Part shown: piece by piece, positions 45,656-56,688 of the stretch
Layout of the letters: every line of letters starts with the position of its first letter
Numbering within the stretch: position 1 is the stretch's first letter
From: Rhinopomastus cyanomelas
Taxonomy: Eukaryota > Chordata > Aves > Bucerotiformes > Rhinopomastidae
Assembly: GCA_013400115.1 (NCBI GenBank)
Contig: VXBP01008587.1
Coordinates: forward strand, 1,012,281 to 1,076,280
Length of the DNA stretch: 64,000 bases
Direction: 5' to 3'
The notes under the pieces: generated by a model
What the model was told of the DNA's origin: nothing
Databases searched by the model: none
Seen by the model: only the letters and a program-made list of their open reading frames with translations
Program-made: the position numbers and the translations under genes

Positions 45656-48610
45656 CTAAGCAGGTGACACAGAGAAAGAAAATCTGATATACACAGGACA
45701 CAACGATCTCTCAGAGATTATTCACTGTTGAGCTTGACATGCATTCAAATGGAAAGATGGGATAAGACCCATCCTTAGTTGCAGTGTTCTACATCTTCTT
45801 TATGACATTTATTTCTGTTCCCTCAGAGAAACACTCTCATGGTTACCTCCAGAATTCCACTTCCATCTTTTTTTTCCTTCTGAGAGCGAAAAGACTTCCT
45901 CTGCCTTCAGATAACTTTTTTATGTGACAGAAAGTCCAGCCATCTTTTTATTCTTTTCAATATTTTATTAGAAGCTTTGCAGGCATTAGAGATTCTTGAA
46001 GCTTTAGTACTGAGAGAGAAGTGATTCAGCTTGGTGCTCTTGTGCCAAGGTAGAATGCACTTGTCCTGATGAAATGTTTAAGTCAGGCTCTTGAACATCA
46101 TCCAACCTTTTCACCTTTTCACATCAATATCGGCTTGAAGTGACAGCTGCCATAGATACCATCTCAAGGCTGAAGCCAATGAGAGAGTTCAAGCATTTAC
46201 AGCAGGACTGAAGTAGAATTGCATTGCCTGAGCCTGGTCTGGTGATCCAAAAGCCAGATGTTCATCTGCTGCCTAGCTTGATTAGATGCCTTCCCTGTAG
46301 GACTCAAGACAGATAAATCGAAGAACTCCATACTTTTCTTTTTTCCAAAGTAAGAGGAAGCCTGAGAAGCAGATTATGCTTCATTTACAAGCACTTGAGG
46401 GACCCAATCTGTTAGATGTTTTTGGAGCATGCCTAATGGATTGGACTTCACAAAAATGCAGCGGATGCTTTGCCCTGAAACCCAGCTGATGAGGAGGCAG
46501 AAGTGCTTCCAAGCCAAAGACTTATACGTGCACACATGCACACCAGATACAGCACCAAATGTTCAGCGCGCTCTCGCTCCCAGAAATGGGGAATGTAACA
46601 CTCTTCTCAGCCTGAAAAAATCAGTGAGCACTGACTACCTTTCACTCATTTAACATCAGAGTTCTGCTAGAAACATGGGCCAAAACCAACAAATACCACT
46701 TTCCTGCTGTCCACCACAGCCCCTGTGTTGCAGCATCATGATGCATCAATGTTCTTCCCCTCTTTGCTGTGCAGAGAGACAGAAGGTTCACTCATCCAAG
46801 TTATTTATGTGGGTGAATATTAGGACCCTTATTTGTCAGAAGGGATATGTGAGCTGGACCGTTTGCTGGGAGGACCTGGAACATGAAGCTCCCATTTGAG
46901 GTGTAGACACCACACTTTATGTTAAAAGTGGGTGTGGGCACCATTTGTGGCTGCATTTTAACAGCAACAAAAAAGCATGAGTTGTGTTTCTTCAAGAAAG
47001 CAAAGGACACTGTGCCTTCAAAAGACAGAACAACTTTTCTGTGGTTCTGAATAAAATAACTTCTACATAGGGATGGACACAAGGCAAACTCATGCAGTCA
47101 GTATTTCTTATTCCCCGGCTCTCAGGAGCTCATCGCTCAGCGCGCCGGTAACTTGAGATCATTGTTGAGAGCTTACTAAGAATTCCTGCCTGGGGAGCAG
47201 CTGCTTAACACAGGTTTTGAGGGCAAAAGCGCAGACATGCTGCATGTAAGTATGAAGTGGCCAAACCACATTGTATTTTCTCCTTGTTAAACTGTTTTTG
47301 TTAGAAAAGTTACCCTAGTTTTTCCTCCTCTAGCACATACTTTTTGCCTTCAAATCAATGAGAGGAGATCCTGCTTTGATCAGGCTTGATCCTTTCATAG
47401 ATGTCCAGTCATCTTTCATTGCTGTAGGACTTTGTGATGAGCTTTAATCATATTGAAAGGTGGTCAGCTGTTTGGTTACTGGTCCTGCTTGGGTGGGCTG
47501 GGCATGTCATGTGCACCCATCTGAATAAGAAATTATCAAGGGAAAACAGTTCTCCACTATTAGCCCTCTACAAATCCAAACTGGAGGTAAGCATCAGGGG
47601 TGGCACAGACCAAACTTGTAATCAGAATGTTTGTAGGCAAGCAGAAAACAGAAGAAAAATATTTATGAGTTGTTCTCTGTTGACTCAAGTAATCACTTTA
47701 GCTGACACTGGTTTTGGAATTACTAATTGCCTGCAAAACTGTTTTCAACTGCTTGACTATTGTTTTCTCTCTCTGAAGAATTTGTCTTTCTGAAAATTCT
47801 GAAATGACATTTTCCCCTTCATTGTTCTAGACATTTGAATTTGAACTTAGCCAGACAGATCGTCCCTCTGCATTTCAAATCCAACACCCCAGGGGCTTGA
47901 TGTTTTCCCTGAGTCCATCTGCTGACAGGAGGCATTTTAGCTAGTGTTTGGGTTTGCATATTAGGGCATGTGGAGGAACAAGGTAGCAGGTAAGAAATGA
48001 CCCTTCTTCAGACTCCTTGCCTTTTATTTTTATCTTCCCTTCTACGTTTAAAAAGTTTTTTATTATGTCTCTCCCAGTAAGAGACGCAAAGATAAGTGGC
48101 AGCACATGGCTTGTTGCTGCCCTATTATAGCAGCCCTCCCATGTGGCCAGTTCAAAAGCTAAGTAATAGTTCTGATGCGAGCTAATCTGGCAAAAGGATT
48201 CCGATGGGTGGATGTGAGAATAGCATCTGCCTTTCAAATCTTACGCTTGCCAGCACAGGCATGCAAAACCTTTTGCAGTTCCAAGAACCTCTGAAGCATG
48301 GAGAAGGTAAAGGTCCCATGAATTGGAACCACCTGCTTCAAGTAATGTTTTGGCAAGCTCCTGTTGTCCTGGATCTGGTTCAGAGTATTCTGGGCAATGT
48401 GGAATAGGAAAAATCCACAAAAATGATGTACTGCCCCATAAGTATTTTCAATACTCTTGGGTTCAGACAGGAGGGGTGCAGTGAGCAGGGATTGGTAAGG
48501 ATGGATCGCGTGCTGTCTCTGCATGACCACTCCCTTTGCTGCACATCCTGTCGTAGTCCTGTCCAAATACAATAGTAACAAAAATAGTTGTGGGATAAGT
48601 GGTTTGTACC
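45656..48610. other. Unique DNA, about 3 kb without CR1
   Basis: Frames at 47434-47793 (plus, 119 codons) and 48234-48581 (minus, 115 codons) resemble nothing known. No splice-site or promoter pattern was noticed. Confidence 0.45.
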
Positions 48611-48715
48611 ATCACATGATATCATAGCATACTGCATTGTGTGGCATCATACCACTTTATAGTTTCTCGTGCCGTGTTATATCGTATCGTAACTTACCAG
48701 ACCAGATCAGATCAT
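48611..48715. repeat. Degenerate pentanucleotide repeat, left part
   Basis: The 105 bases divide into 21 in-phase pentamers such as ATCAC, ATGAT, ATCAT, AGCAT, ATCGT, ACCAG and ATCAG. This indicates an old ATCAT/ATCGT-type microsatellite. The same kind of pentamers resumes on the far side of the CR1 at 49526-49555. Confidence 0.75.
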
Positions 48716-49268
48716 CATAGAATTGCACAGGGTGGAAAAGATGTTTAAGATCATTGAATCCAACAGTTAACAGCTAAACCAGGTTCCTAAGCTCCATTTC
48801 TCCACAAGTTTCAAACACACTCAGAGACGACGATTTATTCACCTCCCAGAGCAGCCTGTTCCAATACCCGATGACCCTTTCAGTGAAGAAGATTTTCCCC
48901 AATATCTAACCTAAACTTCCCCTGGCACAACTTGAGGCCGTTTGTTCTTGAACTATCACTTGTTACTTGTCAGAAGAGGCCAACATCCACCTGTCTACAA
49001 CCTCCTTTCAGGTAGTTGTACAGAGATGAGGTCTCCCCTGAGCCTTCTTTTCTTCAGAGTAAGTACCCCCAGCTCCCTCAGCAGCTCCTCATAAAGCTTG
49101 TTCTCCAGACCCTACATTAGCTTTGTTGCCCTTCTCCGGACATGTTCCAGCAGATCAGTGTCCTTCTGTTAGTGAGATGCCCAAAAACTGGACACGGCAC
49201 TTGAGGTGTGGCCTCACCAGTGCCAAGTATGGGCTGAAAATAGCTGCCCTACTCCTGCTGGCTACACT
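48716..49268 (-). mobile_element. CR1 LINE, old subfamily, 3' portion of a 5'-inverted copy
   Basis: Minus strand, from the tail (CATAGAATTGCACAGGGTGG) through the ORF2 C-terminal region to sequence coding for the LVRPHLKCRVQF-like word and a little beyond. Its element-5' side ends at the junction with the inverted part. Confidence 0.9.
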
Positions 49269-49525
49269 CACAGAGTAGTGGTGAATGGAGTTAAATCCAG
49301 TTGGTGGCCAGTTGCAAATGGTGTTCCCAGGGCTCAAGACCACTCCTGTTTAATATCTTTATTAGTGATTTGAATGGCAGAATCAAGTGTAGTCTCAGTA
49401 AGTTTGCATAAGGCACCAAGCTGGGCAGGTGTGTTGATTTGCTTGAGGGTAGAAAACCTCTAAAGAGAGGTCTAGACAGTGTGAATCAGGGGACTAAGTT
49501 CAAATGTATGAGCTTCAACAAAGCT
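49269..49525 (+). mobile_element. CR1 LINE, inverted 5' portion of the same copy
   Basis: Plus-strand CR1 reverse transcriptase region. It contains TCCTGTTTAATATCTTTATT, which codes for an LFNIFI-like word, then AGTAAGTTTGCATAAGGCAC, where the ADDT motif is broken by a stop, then ATGAGCTTCAACAAAGC. It lies upstream, in element order, of the part at 48716-49268 but points the other way. Confidence 0.85.
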
Positions 49526-49555
49526 ATTGTACAATATTGTGCCATATCACACCAT
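49526..49555. repeat. Degenerate pentanucleotide repeat, right part
   Basis: Six in-phase pentamers (ATTGT, ACAAT, ATTGT, GCCAT, ATCAC, ACCAT) of the same type as 48611-48715. Confidence 0.6.
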
Positions 49556-49976
49556 TTGGATTAACTTTTTCTTTGTCCCTTCTGGTGCACTTGCTGAATT
49601 CAAGCTGCATGTTGTTCCTTCATTAAAGCGAATGCTTATGATCTATCTTTCCTTGGCATTAACACCACTACTGACACTTTATAAAGCCTCGAGCATTTAA
49701 TCACATCCTTCCTCTGAACTTTAATCTGGTGGGCATAATTTACCTCTCCAGGGAAAAGTTAAGTACATAAAACAATTTTCAAAAACATTGAGAGCCTGTT
49801 TGCCTTTAATTAGACAGCACAGGGGATGTATAGACTCAGACGAAGCAGTGAGATTCACGTATGCCATTTTGATTTAGTTTTATTACCACTCCTAAGCATT
49901 CTTTGGAAGATTTGATCAACATCCTGCGGTGCATGCTGAATTTCCTTACATGAGATGCTGCCTACCTACGTCACGG
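49556..49976. other. Unique DNA, no gene seen
   Basis: No recognised repeat or exon. Confidence 0.4.
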
Positions 49977-50205
49977 GGGAGGTTCCACATCAATATGAGA
50001 AGGAACTTCTTCACAGTGAGGGTGACAGAGCACTGGAACAGGCTGCCCAGGGAGGTTGTGGAGTCTCCTTCCCTGGAGATGTTTAACACCCACCCGGATG
50101 TGTTCCTGTGTGACTTGGTCTAGGTGATCCTGCTGTGTCAGGGGGATTGGACTGGATGATCTTTCGAGGTCCCTTCCAATCCCTAATGATTCTATGATTC
50201 TATGA
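49977..50205 (+). mobile_element. CR1 LINE, 3' fragment, young
   Basis: About 229 bp close to the window consensus, from GGGAGGTTCCACATCAATAT to a clean A-type tail. The end of the ORF2 frame (to FLCDLV) is open at 49929-50123. Confidence 0.96.
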
Positions 50206-51182
50206 TCTGCTAGTAATGTGGATCTTTTACCTTTACCGTTCATGCAGCATGTTCATTCATTCACTCATTAAAATGACTGGTTATCCTTTTCCTTATAGGC
50301 ACTAGTTTTCTGTCCCAGTTCATACTGGAAAAGCTGGCCTGAGTGATAGTGAAATTCTTCTGTGCTGATAGGATCATCACAGTTTAGCAGCTCTTGATTG
50401 TTACCCTCGTGCTAAAATGTCTCTTGTCAGCTCTCTAGGTTTTAAAACAGCGTCAGGGCAAAAGATGGCAAGGATTCTAAACACAATCCAGACTCCAATA
50501 GTTTGTACTTTGACATACAAGTCTTCATCCTATATATAGAGATTCCCAGGCTGTCTCACCTAGTTTGTATTTTTTTTGCAGAGCAGCTGAGAACTGGGAG
50601 TTCTCATGGTTTTCAGTTCATAGTGCGGGATCCCAGCACGCCTGAAAATTAGGGCAGTATTTTTCTAGGTGTCATTGTGTGAAGGGTCCACAACAAAGGT
50701 CACCCCAAGCATTTAACCCACCACAGCACTCATTATTGTGGTCTTTTAACTGCTTAAGTAATTACATGGTTACTAAGATACCTTGGATTATGTTAGAGGT
50801 TTATTGAAGTTAACTGGTTCCATCAGCGGCCGCAGTTCTTAATCCAAGTGCAGTTGCTTTTTGTGCTTTGTATTATTATAATTAATGATCTTATTAATAA
50901 GTATATGAAACAATTACTCATTATTTATGCTATATTCTTACTCTTTACGACTCATTTGTGTTGCCTGCTAGAGGAAGGCACAGTTTCTTTTCTTGTTTTC
51001 TACAAAGCTATTTCTTGCAGTAGAAAAGCTGTGCAATGGTCATGGAAGAAGGCACAGAAACTAGAGCAGGCTTCCAGAAGGATTAGAGATGAAAGAGTTT
51101 CAGAGGTGGAAATGAGGAGATTTGCAGGGAATTAATGGAAGAGCTTACAAATATTGTCCTGGGTTAGACCAGGAACCTGAAT
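50206..51182. other. Unique DNA, no gene seen
   Basis: Includes a NotI-like GCGGCCGC word at 50826. A 95-codon frame (50848-51135) lacks known motifs. Confidence 0.4.
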
Positions 51183-51425
51183 TGTTTAGAGGGAGGTTTA
51201 GACCTGACATTAGGAATCTTTTTTCACAGAAAAGGTGGTCAGGCACTGGAACAGGCTTTCCAGGGAGGTGGTTGAGTTGCCATCCCTGGATGTGTTTAAA
51301 GATTATTTGGATGAGATGTTGAGTGACATGATTTAGGGATGAACATGTAAGCTAGGGTAGATGGTTGGACTTGATGATCCCAGGGGTCTTCTCCAACCAG
51401 AGTGATTCTGTGATTTTGTGATTCT
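51183..51425 (+). mobile_element. CR1 LINE, older subfamily 3' end
   Basis: GGAGGTTTAGACCTGACATT, GGTGGTCAGGCACTGGAACA and GGTTGGACTTGATGATCCCA tie this copy to the one at 18351-18614. Tail words are GATTCTGTGATTTTGTGATT. Confidence 0.9.
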
Positions 51426-51760
51426 GCAGTTTGACAATAACTCATTGACTGCTGATTTTTTTAATGTTTTCTGATGACTACATTTTTCTATTGCTGAATT
51501 CCAGGAACATTGATAAAATGCACTTGCTTTACCTATGAAATGCTGATGCTGTGTTAGCACCACGTATGATGTGAACACAATGAGGGCAATTTTATGTAAA
51601 CATTAATTTGTTTGCTGGAAGAGCTTAAATTTTAAGTGCATACATAGTAATCTATGTTATTTTCACAGTGTTTACTATCTAAGTAGATAGTAGATAGTAG
51701 ATCTTAGATTTAGTATCTAAGAACCTAAAATCTTCATTATGGTGACGTGTGGTGAAACAT
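51426..51760. other. Unique DNA with a small palindrome
   Basis: ACTATCTA-AG-TAGATAGT (51674-51691) is a perfect 8-bp inverted repeat, followed by repeated AGATAGT words to about 51700. Confidence 0.55.
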
Positions 51761-51840
51761 GATCCTGCTGCAGCAGGAGGATTGGACTAGATAATCTTTC
51801 AAGGTCCCTTCCAATCCCTAATGATTCCATGATTCTATGA
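51761..51840 (+). mobile_element. CR1 LINE, very short 3' end
   Basis: GATCCTGCTGCAGCAGGAGG to an A-type tail, 80 bp. Confidence 0.9.
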
Positions 51841-52914
51841 TCCTCACAGTTTATAATATTGGAAGCTACATTCATTTAAGTTATACAAAATTGTTGAAAA
51901 GACCCTAAAACTTCAATACAAAAGTGAAAGCATTTTAAACACTAAAGACAAGACCTTTACTGAATCATACTAGGGTAAAACTGTATAGAAATTTCCATCA
52001 AAATCAAACATAAAACTTGCTCTGCCAAAAAAAAAAAATCTGATAAGAAAAAAGACATTTATTCCTACATATTAAGTCAGAATTTATCTATGTCTTTCTT
52101 TAGTACCCACAAAAATGATGTAGGAGAAACCACGTGCACATGCAGAGCATAATGATTTAACACCTGGGATTGTCAGAAAAAATATCCTGCCATTTCCAAT
52201 CAAATTTAGCCTGTATATTATGGTGAAATTCTGTAAGAAAAAACAAAGAACCTGTCATCACATCTAATGGCTTCCTTACATTCAGAATCCCCTCTGGAAT
52301 AATAATTACATCAGTGTATCAGTACCAATATATCTCTGCTTTGCCTGCTCCCACTGTTGTGCCTGCGCCGCTAGATGTTACCTATGATTTATGCCAGGCA
52401 TCCAGACCACTCTGTGCTGCACTGGTGGCTGCACATTTCCATATGGATGAGTATCCTGTGGTTTCTGGCACTGCTCCCAGATCCCGCTGAATTCCAAGCC
52501 ATTTTTGTACTAGATTGTGAGGTATGCTCTGGAGGCCGGGGGAGCTGTGGGGATGGGAATCAGCTCCTTGCAAATGACTTCTGCTGTATCTCGACTCCCT
52601 TGTCTGGCCAAACACTGTGCCCGCTGTTTATGTCCATGCCCAGGAAGAATTTTCCCCACAAGCTTTGTGTGCAGATAGGAATGTTATGACCTTGTACCTG
52701 AAGAGATCTGTTAGCAGAAGTCAGACTCTTACACGGATTTTAGGACATTGTAAAGCAAGAGTCCTCATGAGGAGTTGGGAAATCCAATGGAATCCATTAT
52801 TTCTGTTGTAATGAAATTGCACCCGTATCTCCTTGACTAACTTGGATTTTGTTAATGCCTTAAACAACTTAATGAAAAATGTTTACTAGCTTTGGGCTAG
52901 TAGTGGCATTCATT
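51841..52914. other. Unique DNA, no gene seen
   Basis: A12 run at 52027-52038. Frames at 52375-52689 (plus) and 52382-52615 (minus) overlap and show no domain. Confidence 0.45.
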
Positions 52915-52993
52915 TCCTGCTCTGGCAGGGGGATTGGACTGGATGATCTTTCAAGGTCCCTTTCAATCCCTGTGATAATGTTCTGTGATAATG
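52915..52993 (+). mobile_element. CR1 LINE, very short 3' end
   Basis: CCTGCTCTGGCAGGGGGATT to CCTGTGATAATG then TTCTGTGATAATGA. The tail octamer is altered to GTGATAATG. Confidence 0.88.
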
Positions 52994-53184
52994 ATAAATA
53001 ACTATTTTTTTTATTGCTTCTGGTCTTTTTATGTGATATTGCATAGAAATCTTTCTTTCTAATGTGTTAGAATGACCTTCTCCTTCCTTATTTCAACTTA
53101 CTCTTTCAGTATAGGAATTGCAAGATACTCACCTTTTTTCTGTTGTGCTTTTCTGCTGTTTTAATAATGAAAATGTTCAAGTTC

Positions 53185-53543
53185 CCCTCAGTTCAAGAAG
53201 GAGACAGAACTGCTGGAGAGAGTCCAGCACAGAGCCACAAGGGATGAAGGGAGTGGAACATCTCCCTGATGAGAAAAGGCTGAGGGAGCTGGGTCTCTTG
53301 AGCTTGGAGGAGACTGAGGGGTGACCTCATTAATGTTGATGAATATGTGAACGGCAGGTGTCGGGAGGATGGAGCCAGNATGGCAGAGCACTGGAACAGG
53401 CTGCTCAGGGAGATTGTGGAGTCTCCTTCTCTGGAGATATATTCCTGTGTGACTTGGTCTAGGTGATCCTGCTGTGTTAGGGGGATTGGACTAGATGATC
53501 TCTCGAGATCCCTTCCAATCCGTAATGTTCTATGATTCTGTGA
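53185..53543 (+). mobile_element. CR1 LINE, internally deleted copy with an N
   Basis: Starts in the ORF2 C-terminal region (CAGTTCAAGAAGGAGACAGA) and ends in a mixed tail. At the N (53379) about 120 bases present in sister copies are missing between the GGATGGAGCCAG and GAGCACTGGAACAGG blocks. A second deletion removes the GTTTAAGACCCACC segment near 53440. Confidence 0.93.
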
Positions 53544-54739
53544 AAATCCCAAGACTCATGGAGAGAACAACACCACAAAGTATTACAGTCACTGCAGGAA
53601 GACGGTGGTTTGTGTTCTTCTCACAGGTTAGTTCCTGACATGACATCTTAGGGAACCAACCAAATTTCATCACATGAACAATGTGAGAACCAGCAGATAT
53701 TTGTTCTTCATGGCACCGTTGGCCTGGGTTGAACATCTATAATTGGCACATGAGAGGACCAAACTTCTGTCCTCCCTGAGCCATGCTGTGGAGCAGCTAG
53801 TGTTACTGTCTTCTCCCCCTCAGCCGTGTGTACTTAATCCTCCTCCATCCTTTCCCTTATAACTTTTATCTTTCCTCCCCTGTGTTTTTCTTCATTATTC
53901 CCTCATTCCCATTCTGTCCTAGTAGCTTTTTATCCCCATACCCACTTTCTTTATTTTTCTTTCTTTTCCTCTTCTTTGTTCTCCCCTATTCACTTTGACT
54001 TCTGCCCTATAGTATCTTTATTATTTTTTCTTTCATTTCTTCCCTTTTTGTTCCTGCAAAGGTAGTGTTTTCTGTTTGCAAAGTGATGTTTGTGTGGGAA
54101 AAGCCTTTATCCTTTTTCTTTCCTATGGGCAATTTTAGACACCTGCCGGGAGGATGAGGTAGGGCGAATGCTTTGTTAGGTTTCACGTGGTTCCATGTGG
54201 CCACTGGTGTGTTGTGACCAGGGTGGGGGCAGCTTGCACACATTCACTGGTGGTTTGCAGGGTTTTTTTCTGTTTCTTGTTCTCTACTAATAAAACTTGT
54301 TAAATCTTTTTCTTCAGTGTAATAGTGTCTTTGGTTGTTCATGTTTTTGAATGACCCTGAGAAATCAAAACCAGGGCAGTCCTTTAGCTAAATATACTGG
54401 CCTTGAGAAACCCACACAGAATTCCCTGGTTATGTTTCTGGTGGGAGGATGTAGGTCAGAATTTCTGACTCTTCAGGGACTCATGCAAAATACAGAAGCA
54501 GTGGGCATGTGAGGAATCAGCTGGACATTGTTCCTGTCATTGATTAAGCTTTTCTCCAGGTTAGCTGTTAATGAAAATGAGTGATCTGTGCTAAACCAGG
54601 AATCGTATGTAACTCGATAAAAGGCCTCTACTTTGGACATCCTCACCTGAGGAAATTTGTCTTTGGCTGTGGGTGCTGCAGAAGCAATGTTCTGCATCAA
54701 CCACTTCAGCGAGAGGGAAGCACCAGCATCACTTGTGTA
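53544..54739. other. Unique DNA with a long pyrimidine-rich tract
   Basis: The plus strand is strongly C/T-rich at about 53809-54060. From 54240 to 54400 it carries AATAAA (54290) and words such as GTCTTTGGTTGTTCATG and AAATCAAAACCAGGGCA, which recall an avian retroviral LTR end. No coding frame was recognised. Confidence 0.4.
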
Positions 54740-54871
54740 TCACAGAATCACAGAAAGTTAGGGACCTTGAAAGATTATCTGGTCCAACCCCCCTGCCAGA
54801 GCAGGATCACCTACAGTAGGTCACACAGGAACACGTCCAGGCAGGTTTTGCATGTGTCTGGAGGAGGCTCC
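54740..54871 (-). mobile_element. CR1 LINE, 3' fragment, variant subfamily
   Basis: Minus strand with a G-type tail (CACAGAATCACAGAAAGTTA), then CCAGAGCAGGATCACCTACA and GTAGGTCACACAGGAACACG. The GTAGGTCA variant is shared with 60072-60242, so the two form a separate subgroup. Confidence 0.9.
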
Positions 54872-56160
54872 TAAGAATAGTATATTGCTTTTCTTTTGAC
54901 TTGTCCTTCACATCTCTCAGTCTGCAGTTGCCTTCCGCTTTTAGTTTGGTGATGATCCAGGTTACATAAAGACAGTTTGACTCGAAAGATTTGAGTGATC
55001 TCCCAGTAGCTGAAAGGTAATCTATGTGAAATGACAGAATACAATTAAGAAGTCCCCTGACTTCTTAAGCAAACCAAGTAAACTCCTTGCTTCACTGGTT
55101 TGCATCATCTTTGTGCCTGTCAGTCACAACTGATTCAGAATCATGGTGACGAGATGCCTTCTCAGCACCTTTGTGGCTCTTGGCAATTAAACATCCGGCA
55201 GCCCTCCTGTGAAAGCTTTTACCAGATTTGCTGTGGAACTTCCTTCTGTGGCTGCAAAGGCATTTGAATACATTGCAGTCTTGTCTGCTTCATTTACTGC
55301 AGCTCTCGCTTCAACAGGTCTCCACTGCAAAGAGCGTTTCCCAGGCTGTAACATCTAGCCCGGTGCTTATTGCACTGGTTCCAAGTAGGGCAGTATTTTG
55401 CCCCCATCTTCCACACCTGATCCCACAGAGTTGAGTAGACGTTTTGAACGTGCGGCACTGTAAGTGGATATGGCTCCTGTTGATAGATTAACAGTTTCAA
55501 ATCCAGCAGTCCCTAATCGCTTTTCCAGACAGCAGCGCTTATCCGAAGTAAAACAGAGCTGCCCAGCGTAATCTGCGAAGCAATCAGCGAAACTGTTTCA
55601 TAATAAATCCATTTGCAAGCACTTTGCTCCTGCTTCACCAGAGCCATGGCTCCCACCTTAACATGTTTGGTCCTTGTGGTACTGGCATCGTTTTTGTCAA
55701 ATCCATGGGACCAAACGTCCCTTGTGCAAACCCCTTTATGTGCAGCATTCAGATGGAGCTGAGAACATTCACTTCTCTCTCTTGCAGAAGTGCTGCTGCA
55801 AAGCAGCTTAAAAGGAATTGACTCTAAGGTGTGTGGCACTGCAGGCAGAGTATGGATGGGGAAAGCTCTAGGTTTGGTGAAGCTTTTCAGCAGATGTAAC
55901 AGGAATGTCACTTCTCTTCCAATGCAGTTCTTGATCCACTGCCAAACCTTGCAGCAAACTGTGTGAAAACTGGAAATTGATTTCATAAAAAAATAAGGTC
56001 CATCACTGGGCTTGCTCGAGTTTCTGTTCCCATTTGTTCTTCAGACTGGATTTACTAAATACAAATAGCAAAGTGTTATCATTTCGAATTTGCAAGAAGA
56101 CAATCACTGTTCTGCTGTGACCTAATGCAGAAGTAGTGCCTCATGTTTCCCCACACTCTT
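54872..56160. other. Unique DNA, no gene seen
   Basis: A 157-codon minus frame (55986-55513) is long for this composition but overlaps a plus frame (55624-55821) and shows no domain. Confidence 0.45.
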
Positions 56161-56255
56161 TCTTGGTCTAGGTGATCCTGCTGTGGCAGGGGGATTGGAC
56201 CAGATGATCTTTTGAGGTCCCTTCCAATCCCTAATACTCTGTGATGCTGTGATTC
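56161..56255 (+). mobile_element. CR1 LINE, short 3' end
   Basis: TCTTGGTCTAGGTGATCCTG to CTCTGTGATGCTGTGATTCT, about 95 bp. It faces an oppositely oriented copy 35 bp away. Confidence 0.9.
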
Positions 56256-56289
56256 TTCTCTTAACGGTAGCGTTGCCCGTGGAGGAAGC

Positions 56290-56688
56290 GGTGGGGATCA
56301 TGTAGTTCAATCCCTCTGACACAGCAAGATCATCTAGACTAAGTTTCACAGGAACATATCCAGGTGGGTTTTAAACATCTCCAGTGAAGGAGACTCCACA
56401 GCCCCCCTGGGCAGCCTGTTCCAGTGCTCTGTCACCCTCACTGGGTGACAGTTCTTTCTCATATTTATGTGGAACATCCTATGTTCCAGCTGACACCCAT
56501 TACCCCTCATCCTATCACTAGATGACACTGAGAAGAGCCTGGCTCCATCCTCCTGACACCCAACCTTCACATATTTACAGACATTAATAGGGTCACCCCT
56601 CAGTCTCCTCTTCTCCAAGCTCAAGAGACTCTGCTCCCTCAGCCTCTTCTCGTAATGGAGGAGCTCCACTTCCTTCATCATCCTCATG
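56290..56688 (-). mobile_element. CR1 LINE, 3' end with ORF2 C-terminus
   Basis: About 400 bp on the minus strand. The ORF2 C-terminal frame (56687-56346) is open for 113 codons with RMMKEVELLHYEKRLRE and RRLRGDPINVCKYV words. The outermost tail bases are degraded. Confidence 0.93.

Noticed and set aside
55513..55986. A 157-codon minus-strand frame
   Set aside because: No domain or signal peptide is visible and no exon boundaries could be supported. Chance open frames of this size are expected in 64 kb.
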